37,095 bases of DNA, from contig CAJBES010000281.1 of NCBI GenBank assembly GCA_903952145.1, positions 1 to 37,095 on the forward strand. The letters run 5' to 3'. A program made the position numbers and the translations under genes. Below, piece by piece: positions 7,984-15,189 of the stretch. The notes under the pieces were generated by a model. It was not told the DNA's origin. It did no database searches and saw only the letters and a program-made list of their open reading frames with translations. The stretch's first letter is position 1. Each line of letters opens with the position of its first letter. This DNA is from an uncultured Opitutaceae bacterium (GTDB lineage: Bacteria > Verrucomicrobiota > Verrucomicrobiia > Opitutales > Opitutaceae).

Positions 7984-8688
7984 TCACCAGGTCGAAAACA
8001 GCAGCCACCCGCCGGCCAGCAGCACGAGCACACCGCAGGCGCGGCGCAGCCATTTCGCCCCGGGCGTGCCGTTTTGCCAGTCGAGCCAGCGCTGTACCCA
8101 GGTGCTCGACACCCCGGCGAGGCCGATCACCGCACAGTGGCCGAGACCGAACAGCAGGAGCACGGCGAAGGCGAAGACGGGGGCCGTCTGCGCCATCCCG
8201 AAGGTCACACCAAGCACCGGCGCCATGAACCCGAAGGTGCACGGCCCCAGCGCCACGCCGAAGATGAACCCGAAGAGAAACGCGCCCAGCGCCCCGCGGC
8301 GCGGCTGCCCCGGCACCGGGCGCCAGGCCTCGGGCAGGGGCAGCACGTCCAGCAGATACAGGCCGAACACGAAGAAGACAGCCGCAACAGCGTAGTTCCC
8401 CCAAACCCCCAGGTCGCCCAACATGCGGCCGGCCGCCGCCGTGAGCACGCCGATGAGCGCGATCGAGAGCAGAATCCCCACGGCAAAAAGCACCGCCAGT
8501 CCCGCGGCACGACGCGGTCGGACCGGTCCTCCGCCCTGCAGGTAGCCGACGATCAGCGGAATGCTGGCCAGATGGCAGGGACTGAGCACGATGCTGAGCA
8601 CGCCCCAGGCAAAGGCCGCCGCCAGCGCGACGGCCGGTGCCCCGGCCATGGCGTCGGTCAGTCCGGAAAAGATTGCCTCCAGACTCAT
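7984..8688 (-). CDS. CcdA/DsbD-type transmembrane thiol-disulfide conductor
   Basis: Polytopic inner-membrane protein of the CcdA family, 234 residues and about six membrane segments. The two membrane cysteines that carry electrons are visible as Cys38 (LSPCHLASIP) and Cys150 (LGPCTFGFMAP). The family takes electrons from cytoplasmic thioredoxin and delivers them to periplasmic thioredoxin-like proteins. Its start overlaps the stop of the secreted thioredoxin by four bases (ATGA), pointing to a dedicated pair. The gene stops 66 bp before arsR1. In this setting it probably feeds reducing power to the periplasm for an arsenic-related task rather than for cytochrome c maturation, but that is inference. 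Confidence 0.88.
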   Translation of the reverse strand: MSLEAIFSGLTDAMAGAPAVALAAAFAWGVLSIVLSPCHLASIPLIVGYLQGGGPVRPRRAAGLAVLFAVGILLSIALIGVLTAAAGRMLGDLGVWGNYAVAAVFFVFGLYLLDVLPLPEAWRPVPGQPRRGALGAFLFGFIFGVALGPCTFGFMAPVLGVTFGMAQTAPVFAFAVLLLFGLGHCAVIGLAGVSSTWVQRWLDWQNGTPGAKWLRRACGVLVLLAGGWLLFSTW

Positions 8689-9071
8689 GCCTTCCGGTCT
8701 CCGTCGGCCGGCTTTGGGGGCATGCTCAGTTCAACCCCGAGCTCCTTGAACTTGGCGAGAATCGCCTCCTTCGACCAATAGCCTTCGTGACGGAAGAGCT
8801 CCTGGCCGGTGGCATCGTAGAAAATCTGCGTGGGGATGAGCCGGATGCCGTATTGGCTTCCGGCAGCGCGGTTCTCCCATACGTCAATGAACACCACTTC
8901 GAGCCGGCCGGCGTATTCGGTGGTGAGCGCCGCCAGCACCGGGACCATTTGCTTGCACGGGATGCATTTTTTCGCCCCGAGATCGACAAGGCGGGGCAAG
9001 GGTGCGGCCACAGCGGCGCGGGCGGTGACGCCGAGGCACAAGCACAGGAGGGCAATGGCGGGGAGTTTCAT
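8685..9071 (-). CDS. Exported thioredoxin-fold protein (CIPC)
   Basis: 128 residues. An N-terminal hydrophobic signal (MKLPAIALLCLCLGVTARAAVAAP) precedes a thioredoxin domain with active site Cys36-Ile-Pro-Cys39 in KKCIPCKQM, the conserved cis-Pro region LIPTQIFYD and an FRHEGYW strand. The signal means it acts in the periplasm, or tethered there if uncleaved. It overlaps both neighbours by four bases (ATGA at each end), so DGC protein, thioredoxin and CcdA are probably made together. It is the likely direct redox partner of the CcdA-type protein. Similar Trx-CcdA pairs occur in other mobile metal-resistance clusters. Confidence 0.88.
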   Translation of the reverse strand: MKLPAIALLCLCLGVTARAAVAAPLPRLVDLGAKKCIPCKQMVPVLAALTTEYAGRLEVVFIDVWENRAAGSQYGIRLIPTQIFYDATGQELFRHEGYWSKEAILAKFKELGVELSMPPKPADGDRKA

Positions 9072-9478
9072 GATTCTGTCGGATTGGGCAGGAGGGCTGC
9101 AACGCGACGGACGACCGTCTGCACCGCATCCGCAGTGGCCGGGGTCTTGCCTTTTATGAAACCGAGATCGGTGACGCGCACGTGCTTCACATTGGTGAAG
9201 CCGGCGAGTTCCAAGGTCTTTTTTGCGCAGTCGTGCGGGCAGCCGTCGATGGCGATCAGCACGGGCGCAGCGGCGGCGTTGGCCATCAGGCCGCTCACAC
9301 GGCCACCGATGCCGGCGAGGCAGGACATCCAGGCCTTGTCGGCGGCGTCGAGCCGGCGGGCGGCGTGATCGGCGATCTCGCCGACGTCAGCCGAACCGGA
9401 GCAGGGATAAACCAGGGCGGGTTTCGCGGGTTCGGCTTCAGCCGAACCGCAACTGCAGGCGCAGATTTGCGTTTGCAT
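9068..9478 (-). CDS. DGC-domain putative metal-binding protein
   Basis: 136 residues resembling the DGC family of putative zinc-binding proteins. The family signature is visible: YPCSGSADVGEIAD (Cys26), WMSCLAGIGG (Cys53) and AIDGCPHDCAKK (Asp-Gly-Cys80 and Cys84). An additional Cys cluster C-A-C-S-C lies at residues 6-10, before the domain. No signal peptide is evident, so it is probably cytoplasmic. Its biochemical role is not established; the Cys set could bind Zn(II) or As(III). It sits between the two thioredoxins, 10 bp after the small one and overlapping the exported one, so a role in the arsenic redox chain is plausible. Confidence 0.8.
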   Translation of the reverse strand: MQTQICACSCGSAEAEPAKPALVYPCSGSADVGEIADHAARRLDAADKAWMSCLAGIGGRVSGLMANAAAAPVLIAIDGCPHDCAKKTLELAGFTNVKHVRVTDLGFIKGKTPATADAVQTVVRRVAALLPNPTES

Positions 9479-9488
9479 GGGTCCGGAT

Positions 9489-9722
9489 TCAGGCGAGCAG
9501 TTTTTTCATTTCGTCGGGCGAAGGCACCTTGCCGGCGACCTTCACCTCGCCGTCGACGACGAGTGCGGGCGTAAACATCACGCCGAAGCTCATGATTTCC
9601 TGCAGGTCAGTGACCTTGGTGAGTTCGTAAGGGGCTCCGAGCGCCCGTGCGGCCTCGTCAGCCACGGCGGCGAGCTTCTGACACTTGGCACAGCCGGTGC
9701 CGAGGATTTGGATTTTTTTCAT
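9489..9722 (-). CDS. Small thioredoxin-like protein (CAKC)
   Basis: 77 residues of the minimal thioredoxin/glutaredoxin-like family typified by archaeal MTH895 and often found beside COG0701 permeases. The N-terminal strand KKIQILGTG leads to Cys11-Ala-Lys-Cys14, followed by the cis-Pro strand FTPALVVDGEV. There is no signal peptide, so it is cytoplasmic. The ATG at 9722 gives the family-length protein; longer versions run through unrelated sequence upstream. It lies 29 bp after the permease gene and 10 bp before the DGC gene. It may donate electrons to ArsC or to CcdA, or handle cysteine-bound arsenic. Confidence 0.9.
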   Translation of the reverse strand: MKKIQILGTGCAKCQKLAAVADEAARALGAPYELTKVTDLQEIMSFGVMFTPALVVDGEVKVAGKVPSPDEMKKLLA

Positions 9723-9751
9723 GGGAACAGTTGGGACAATGGACCTGGCAG

Positions 9752-10789
9752 CTAGAGCAGCGCGTTGAAGAGAAAGCCGACGATCATGATGCCCGCCGCC
9801 ACGACGCCGAAAAAAACGGCAATCAGGCGCGGTTTGAGCACCTTCCGGAGGATGATCGCCTCGGGCAGCGACAGGGCGATGACCGACATCATGAACGCGA
9901 GCACCGTGCCGAGCGCCGCGCCCTTCCCCAGCAGTGCCTGCACAATTGGGATGATGCCGGCGGCGTTCGAATACATCGGCACGCCGAACAGCACCGCCAG
10001 GGGCACCGACCACCATGCGCCTTTGCCCATGATGGCCGCCATGGCGTTGGTCGGCACATAACCGTGGATGCCCGCGCCCACCGCGATACCCAACACGACG
10101 TAGAGCCAGACGCGGCCCACGATATCGCGCACCGCTTCGCGACCGGCCGCCAGGCGAGTGTCCAAATCCAATTTTTCATGTTCCAGGCCATTCGCACCCG
10201 TCTTCGTCGCATAGACCCAGGCTTCAACGTGCCGCTCCAGCTTGAGCCGGCCGATGACCCAGCCGGCGCCAATGGCGATCACAAGGCCCATGCCGAGATA
10301 GAGTCCAGCCACTTTCCAACCGAACAGGCCGAAGAGCAGGACCAACGCAATCTCGTTGACCATCGGAGCAGAGATAAGAAACGAAAAGGTCACCCCCAAC
10401 GGCACGCCAGTGGTGACGAAGCCGATGAAAAGCGGCACGGCGGAACAGGAGCAAAAAGGCGTTACAATCCCCAGCAACGCCGCCAGCACATTGCCCATGA
10501 ACTCACGCTTGCCGGCCAAAATCGCCCGCGTGCGCCCGGGCGTAAAATACGACCGTATGATGCCAACGCCAAAGACGACCAGCACGAGCAGCAGCAGGAC
10601 CTTGGGCGTCTCGTAAAGGAAGAACTCGACCGCCGCCGCAAAGGGCGTGCCGCGTTCGAGTCCGAACGCCGCGTAGGTCAACGCACCGGCCCAGTCCGCC
10701 AGCCGGCCGTAGATCCAGAACCACGCAGCGGCACCGGCGGCAGCCACGGTGAGGCGAATGGCGAGGCGTTGGGTCGCGGTAGCGGTCAT
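9752..10789 (-). CDS. arsP: ArsP/COG0701-family permease
   Basis: 345-residue polytopic membrane protein of the permease family that includes ArsP, an exporter of trivalent organoarsenicals. The hallmark FCSCSAVPLFIGF segment carries the conserved Cys pair, followed by GVPLGVTFSFLISAPMVNE; a second related half begins near VPLAVLFGVPMYSNAAGIIP. The central hydrophilic loop is residues about 190-225. The ATG at 10789 (MTATATQ) was chosen; an upstream in-frame Met lies within arsR2. Being in the same island as arsM, it is a good candidate for exporting methylarsenite. Not all COG0701 proteins are ArsP, so the substrate is inferred from context. Confidence 0.88.
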   Translation of the reverse strand: MTATATQRLAIRLTVAAAGAAAWFWIYGRLADWAGALTYAAFGLERGTPFAAAVEFFLYETPKVLLLLVLVVFGVGIIRSYFTPGRTRAILAGKREFMGNVLAALLGIVTPFCSCSAVPLFIGFVTTGVPLGVTFSFLISAPMVNEIALVLLFGLFGWKVAGLYLGMGLVIAIGAGWVIGRLKLERHVEAWVYATKTGANGLEHEKLDLDTRLAAGREAVRDIVGRVWLYVVLGIAVGAGIHGYVPTNAMAAIMGKGAWWSVPLAVLFGVPMYSNAAGIIPIVQALLGKGAALGTVLAFMMSVIALSLPEAIILRKVLKPRLIAVFFGVVAAGIMIVGFLFNALL

Positions 10790-10835
10790 GAGCAGTCCGT
10801 TGTTTCGCGAAGTTGCGGTAGATTTCCCAAATAAC

Positions 10836-11159
10836 TCAGCGGCAGCAGCGCCGCACCTCCACGGCCTGCCCCGCCTTCGCAGCATCGAGGCATTCCACGA
10901 ACGAGGACACACACGGCAGCGCCACCCGGTAGAACACCTGCAGCCCGCGCTTGTCGTCCCCCACCACCCCGGCCGCCTTCAGCACGGAAAGATGCCGCGA
11001 CACCGTGGACCAGCTGGAACCGACCGACGCCACCAGATCACAGACGCAGCGCTCGCCGTCCGCCAGGTCGTCCAAGATCCGGAGCCGGTCCGGATGGCCG
11101 AGAGCCTTGAAGACTGCGGCCCGGCTTTCGAGCTGCCGCAGGCTGGGTCGTATTTTCAT
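10836..11159 (-). CDS. ArsR-family repressor (arsR2)
   Basis: 107-residue winged-helix protein of the ArsR/SmtB family, distinct in sequence from arsR1. It has GHPDRLRILDDL in helix 1-2, the Cys38-Val-Cys40 pair in ERCVCDLVASVG, and the recognition helix SWSTVSRHLSVLKAAG. Extra cysteines occur at 83, 90 and 105-106 (RRCCR tail). It lies 46 bp upstream of the permease gene on the same strand and probably controls the arsP-thioredoxin-DGC-thioredoxin-ccdA run. A 20-bp inverted repeat sits 9 bp upstream of its start. Ligand (As(III), methylated As or another soft metal) cannot be told from sequence. Confidence 0.92.
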   Translation of the reverse strand: MKIRPSLRQLESRAAVFKALGHPDRLRILDDLADGERCVCDLVASVGSSWSTVSRHLSVLKAAGVVGDDKRGLQVFYRVALPCVSSFVECLDAAKAGQAVEVRRCCR

Positions 11160-11168
11160 GCACCCTGT

Positions 11169-11188
11169 ATTTCGCGCTTTGGCGAAAT
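11169..11188. promoter_or_regulatory. Probable ArsR2 operator
   Basis: Inverted repeat with 7-bp arms ATTTCGC and GCGAAAT separated by 6 bp, immediately upstream of arsR2. A related TTTCGCGAA core occurs at 10803-10811 in the arsR2-arsP gap and could be a second site. Confidence 0.6.
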
Positions 11189-11270
11189 GGCAAGCCCACT
11201 GATTCGCCCTTTTTGTCGCCGCGCCTGGCAGGCGGCCACTGGCCGTGCGCTTTGGGCAATCCTGGCCGGC

Positions 11271-11834
11271 TCAGCAGTCGCAGGGTTTGCGCCGTTCACA
11301 GCCGATGACCTTGCCCATCCGGTCGAATTCGAATCGGCAGCAGTCCTGCAGTTTTTTTCTCAGCATGACCCGGCCCCGCCGCACGCGCGCCTTCACCGCC
11401 GTCAGCGAAAGGTCCAGCCGCAGGGCGATCTTGGCCAGCGGCAGGCCTTCCAGCTCCGCCAGCCGCACGGGCTCACGGTAAGTCTCGGGCATCTCCGCCA
11501 AAAAGCGCCGCATGGCGGCCACGACCGCAGACCGCAGCTCCGCCACATCGTCCGCCGGCTCCGCGGCCAGCACCGCAGGGAGCTCCACCGTCGGGCGCCG
11601 CCGCCGGTAATGGTCGATGACCGTGTTGCGGGCGATGCGGTAGAGCCAGGCCTCGAGTCGCTGGGTTTCCGGCACACCGGCCCGTGACCGGTAAACCTTC
11701 AGCAACGTCTCCTGCGTCAGGTCGTCCGCGGTCGCATTGTCGGACACGCGCCGGCGGATGAAGCCGCGGAGCCGGGCGGCAAACCCGGTCACCGCCGCAT
11801 CAAAATCCGTTCCGTTCCTGGCACCCGCCGGCAT
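11271..11834 (-). CDS. SigZ-like ECF sigma factor with Cys-rich C terminus
   Basis: 187-residue sigma-70 family protein. Region 2 covers residues about 20-80 (DNATADDLTQETLLKVY, then EAWLYRIARNTVIDHYRRR) and region 4 about 105-160 (MPETYREPVRLAELEG, then SLTAVKARVRRGRVMLRKKL). After region 4 comes a tail with DCCRFEFDRMGKVIGCE and CDC, i.e. cysteines at 165, 166, 179, 185 and 187; the CC-FEFD motif is typical of SigZ-like factors. No anti-sigma gene is adjacent. It starts 3 bp after the arsM stop, so both share a transcript. The tail could sense a metalloid directly, replacing an anti-sigma factor; this is inference. Confidence 0.9.
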   Translation of the reverse strand: MPAGARNGTDFDAAVTGFAARLRGFIRRRVSDNATADDLTQETLLKVYRSRAGVPETQRLEAWLYRIARNTVIDHYRRRRPTVELPAVLAAEPADDVAELRSAVVAAMRRFLAEMPETYREPVRLAELEGLPLAKIALRLDLSLTAVKARVRRGRVMLRKKLQDCCRFEFDRMGKVIGCERRKPCDC

Positions 11835-11837
11835 GGC

Positions 11838-12710
11838 TCAAGCCTTGTGCGCCGTGATGAGCGCACTCACGACAAAATCACCGGCCCCGGGATCATCGGT
11901 CCATTGCCGGATGAGTTCCCGTGTCGCCTCCTTCAGCGCGATGTCGCTGCCGGCAAAGCCGGCCTGCTTCAGCATGACCCGCAATTCCGTCACCAACGCG
12001 GCCCCACCCACGCAGGCGCCGATGGCGGCGAGTCTGCTCCTGAGCTCCACCGGCACCGGCTGCGTGGCCACGATGTCGGCGATGGCAAGCCGGCCGCCGG
12101 GCTTCAGCACGCGGAAAGCCTCCCGAAACACACGGTCCTTTTCGGGGGAAAGGTTGATGACGCAATTGGACAGGATCAAGTCGACACTCGCATCGGCCAC
12201 CGGCAGCGCCTCGATCTCACCGAGGCGGAATTCAACGTTGCTGTAGCCGCCCTTCAAGGCATTGGCCCGCGCCTTGGTGATCATTGCCGGGGTCATGTCG
12301 ACGCCGATGACGCGCCCCGTGCCCGCGAGCTGCCGCGCTGCGAGGAAGCAGTCGAAACCTGCGCCGCTGCCGAGGTCGAGGACGGTCTCGCCGGCTTTGA
12401 TCGAAGCGATGGCGAGCGGATTGCCGCAGCCGAGGCCGAGTTCCGAACCGGCGGGAGCCGCGCCCAGTTCCTCGGCCGTATAGCCGAGTTTTTCACCATA
12501 GCTTTGGGCTTCATGGTCGCTGCCGCAGCAAGACTTGGGCCCGGCGGCCGGCCTGTGTTTCTTTGCGGCCTCCTGCATTGAGGCGTCGGAGGGCGCACAG
12601 CATGTCGGCGCGCAGCCGCAGCTTTCGCCGGCCTGTTCCGCGATGGCGCCGTAGCGTTCGCGGACATGGGTCCGGATTTCCTCAGTGTTGGGCAAGATGG
12701 GAGTTTTCAT
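11838..12710 (-). CDS. arsM: Arsenite S-adenosylmethionine methyltransferase
   Basis: Methylates As(III) stepwise to volatile or exportable forms. The 290-residue protein has a Rossmann SAM site DLGSGAGFD at 112-120 and the ArsM-specific cysteines: Cys61-Cys62 (KSCCGS), Cys95 (ELGLGCGNP), Cys183 (LSNCVINLSPEKD) and Cys233 (IGACVGGAA), the last three matching the As(III) site of algal ArsM. The N terminus has additional Cys (31, 33, 37, 38). It is the first gene of the island and is followed after 3 bp by the sigma factor gene. An inverted repeat abuts its ATG. Methylated trivalent product would be a substrate for the ArsP-type permease. Confidence 0.96.
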   Translation of the reverse strand: MKTPILPNTEEIRTHVRERYGAIAEQAGESCGCAPTCCAPSDASMQEAAKKHRPAAGPKSCCGSDHEAQSYGEKLGYTAEELGAAPAGSELGLGCGNPLAIASIKAGETVLDLGSGAGFDCFLAARQLAGTGRVIGVDMTPAMITKARANALKGGYSNVEFRLGEIEALPVADASVDLILSNCVINLSPEKDRVFREAFRVLKPGGRLAIADIVATQPVPVELRSRLAAIGACVGGAALVTELRVMLKQAGFAGSDIALKEATRELIRQWTDDPGAGDFVVSALITAHKA

Positions 12711-12728
12711 GGATGTTTGATCACATCC
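12711..12728. promoter_or_regulatory. Inverted repeat abutting the arsM start
   Basis: Arms GGATGT (12711-12716) and ACATCC (12723-12728) around TTGATC, directly 5' of the arsM ATG where a ribosome site would be. It could be a repressor operator or an mRNA hairpin limiting translation. No Shine-Dalgarno is visible. Confidence 0.45.
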
Positions 12729-12805
12729 CTACTGACGCCGAAAGCCGCGAAAGGACGCAGGATTTTTGCTGCACGTCATATAGATGGAGCAGCCTGTCCT
12801 CCGGA

Positions 12806-12821
12806 CGTTTGCGAGCAAACG
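12806..12821 (-). terminator. Possible stem-loop after the GH4 gene
   Basis: Arms CGTTTGC and GCAAACG with a 2-bp centre start 1 bp after the GH4 stop. No T-run follows on the minus strand, so it is a weak terminator candidate. Confidence 0.35.
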
Positions 12822-12822
12822 C

Positions 12823-14292
12823 TCAGTGCCCGGCGCGCGGGTTCTGTTTCTCCAGCCGCTTGAGTTCGGCCATCGAACGGGTCTTCAGCCGGGCGGCGCC
12901 CCGGTAGGCCTTCCTGGTTTTGATGAGCGGCCCTTTCGCCAGCCGTGCCTTCGCTTTCGTGGTGGCCCGGCGATATTGCGGCAGCCACGGGGCCTGAGCG
13001 ACGAGGAACTCATCCACCATCTGCCAGACTTCCGGCGGATTGCAGACCGCACCGATTAGCGGATCCATCAGGAAAGCCTGGCGCAGCAGCGTGTCGTCGC
13101 CGTGCACCGCCGCCTCCACGCCAAGCCGCTGGACGGAGACGCTCACGTTGCAGACCGCGGCGCAGCCGAGCGGCAGATCGCCCACGCTGGGGGTGTTGAA
13201 ACCATGCCGGTCCACGTAACCCGGCGCCTCCACAATCGCATCGGGCGGGAGGTTTGTGATGGTGGCACGGTTCACCAGGTTGAAGTGTCCGCGGTAAACC
13301 CGTCCGGTTTCGAGTCCCTCCAGGATATAGCTGCCATGCTCCGTGCTGCGGTTTTCCGTCGTGTATTTGAAGGGCTCAGGCCGCTTACCCCGGCCGAATT
13401 CAGCCCGGAACCAGCTGCGCCCCTCGGTGACCACGCGCAGATAGCCGCCGGTTTCGCCGTTGATCCAGCTGCCCATGTCGATCCAGCGTTTTATCTCGTC
13501 GGGCCGCTTGCGGTACCACGGCACGTATTCGCTCAGATGCCCGTTGGATTCGGTCGAGAAATAGCCGAAGCGCCGCAGCATATCGATGCGCACCTTCTCG
13601 GTCTTCGCGTATTCCTTGTGCTTTTCAAATGCCGCCAGCAGTTCGCCGGTGCGATCCCGGCCCTTGGTCTTCACCGAGACATACCAAGTCTGGTGGTTGA
13701 TGCCGGCACAGATGATGTCGACGTCCGGCTTCTTCAGCCCCAGCACCTCGGCGATCTGGAAATGACCATGCTGCACCCCGTGGCAAAGGCCGACGCAGCG
13801 CACGCCACCGTATTGGTTGGCCGCCCAGGTCAACATCGCCATCGGGTTGGCGTAATTGAGCAACAGGCAGTCCGGCGCCGCGACCTCGCGGATGTCGCGG
13901 CAGAAGTCCAGCATCGCCGCGATGCCGCGCTGGGCATACATGAGGCCGCCGGCACAGAGCGTGTCGCCCACGCACTGGTCCACGCCGTATTTCAGCGGGA
14001 TCTCGATGTCATGGACGAACGCCTCGAGGCCGCCGATGCGCACGACACAGAACACATACCTGGCCCCCTTGAGCGCTGCGCGCCGGCTGGTCGTGGCGGT
14101 GATCTTCGTCGACAGGTTGTTGGCCGCGATGTCACGGCGACAGAGCTCCGCCACCATGTTGAGATTGCGGGCGTTGATGTCGGTGAACGCGAACTCGACG
14201 TTGGCGAACTCCGGCACGGTCAGAAGGTCGGCGACCAGACGCCGCGTGAAGCCGATGGAGCCGGCGCCGATGAAGGTTATTTTGAAGGACAT
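12823..14292 (-). CDS. Glycoside hydrolase family 4, alpha-galactosidase-like (MelA type)
   Basis: NAD+- and divalent-metal-dependent glycosidase that works by an oxidation-elimination mechanism in the cytoplasm. The 489-residue product has the N-terminal dinucleotide fold (ITFIGAGSIGF, acidic end FTDIN at 36-40), the metal-binding Cys170-His171 in GLCHGVQHG, and INHQTW at 198-203. The CHGVQ form, the NYANPMAMLTWA segment and the general length resemble alpha-galactosidases (MelA) more than 6-phospho-beta-glucosidases. The C terminus is extended by a Lys/Arg-rich stretch. The ATG at 14292 is preferred over an upstream Met at 14385 whose extra residues look non-coding. It stands alone without visible sugar transport genes. 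Confidence 0.88.
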   Translation of the reverse strand: MSFKITFIGAGSIGFTRRLVADLLTVPEFANVEFAFTDINARNLNMVAELCRRDIAANNLSTKITATTSRRAALKGARYVFCVVRIGGLEAFVHDIEIPLKYGVDQCVGDTLCAGGLMYAQRGIAAMLDFCRDIREVAAPDCLLLNYANPMAMLTWAANQYGGVRCVGLCHGVQHGHFQIAEVLGLKKPDVDIICAGINHQTWYVSVKTKGRDRTGELLAAFEKHKEYAKTEKVRIDMLRRFGYFSTESNGHLSEYVPWYRKRPDEIKRWIDMGSWINGETGGYLRVVTEGRSWFRAEFGRGKRPEPFKYTTENRSTEHGSYILEGLETGRVYRGHFNLVNRATITNLPPDAIVEAPGYVDRHGFNTPSVGDLPLGCAAVCNVSVSVQRLGVEAAVHGDDTLLRQAFLMDPLIGAVCNPPEVWQMVDEFLVAQAPWLPQYRRATTKAKARLAKGPLIKTRKAYRGAARLKTRSMAELKRLEKQNPRAGH

Positions 14293-14354
14293 GGTGTGTT
14301 GAAAAATCTTTCGCACGATGGGTCGTTCCAATCCGACTGCGACGCAGAAAAATA

Positions 14355-14374
14355 CCCGACTTGCTCCGGTCGGG
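14355..14374 (-). terminator. Intrinsic terminator of ahpC
   Basis: Downstream of ahpC in its direction of transcription, CCCGAC (14355-14360) pairs with GTCGGG (14369-14374) and the minus strand continues with TATTTTTC, a stem plus U-run. Confidence 0.75.
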
Positions 14375-14430
14375 CCGCCCGACAATCATGGGGGCAAATG
14401 ACGCCGCGCCGCCCAAAGCAGCCCCTGCGC

Positions 14431-15066
14431 TCAGTGGTGCGATAAATATGCCGCGACGCCAGCGCTCGTCGCTTTCATGCCGGGTTTGCCGCGGGCCCAG
14501 TTGGCGGGGCACACCTCGCCGTGCTGTTCGAAGAACTGCAGGGCGTCCACCATGCGCAGGGCCTCATCCACATTGCGGCCGAGCGGCAGGTCGTTCACGA
14601 GGGCGTGGCGCACCTTGCCTTGGCGATCGATGAGGAACAGGCCGCGGTAGGCGATGAGTTCCCCGGTCGCGGTGAAGGGTGCATCGGGGCTCGCGCCGGC
14701 GTGGAGTTCCCCCGCCAGCACGCCAAAGGCGGATGAAATCGTCTTGTTCGTGTCGGCGACGATGGGATAGGTCACGCCCTGAATGCCGCCACGATCCTTC
14801 GGGACCTGCAGCCAGCCCCAGTGGGACTGTTCGGTGTCGGTCGAGCAGGCCACCACGGCGGTGTCGCGCGACTGGAACTCCGCCAGCGCCGCCTGGAAGG
14901 CGTGCAGTTCGCTCGGACACACGAAGGTGAAATCCTTCGGGTAGAAGAAAAACACGACATGTTGCTTGTCGAGATAGCGTGTCAGGGAGAAGTCACTGAC
15001 GACCTCACCATTGACCACCGCATTGGCGTTAAAGATAGGGGCGGGTTTACCGACGAGAGTAGGCAT
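14431..15066 (-). CDS. Typical 2-Cys peroxiredoxin (AhpC/Prx1 type)
   Basis: Thiol peroxidase that reduces hydrogen and organic peroxides. The 211-residue protein has the active site PKDFTFVCPSE with Pro43, Thr47 and peroxidatic Cys50, and the resolving Cys186 in EVCPANW. The C-terminal GKPGMKATSAGVAAYLSHH extends beyond the resolving Cys. The ATG at 15066 (MPTLVG) gives the family length. No ahpF or ahpD follows; reduction is presumably by thioredoxin. It stands alone between the helicase and GH4 genes and ends at a clear terminator. Confidence 0.95.
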   Translation of the reverse strand: MPTLVGKPAPIFNANAVVNGEVVSDFSLTRYLDKQHVVFFFYPKDFTFVCPSELHAFQAALAEFQSRDTAVVACSTDTEQSHWGWLQVPKDRGGIQGVTYPIVADTNKTISSAFGVLAGELHAGASPDAPFTATGELIAYRGLFLIDRQGKVRHALVNDLPLGRNVDEALRMVDALQFFEQHGEVCPANWARGKPGMKATSAGVAAYLSHH

Positions 15067-15189
15067 CGCGTTGATGCCATAACCAAAACGCCCCGCCACG
15101 CAAGACCGGAGCGGCCTGCCGGTCATGACCGGGGCGTTCCCCGGTGACCGCGGCCCTGGCGTCGTGCGCAGGGCCACCGTCCCCACGCT

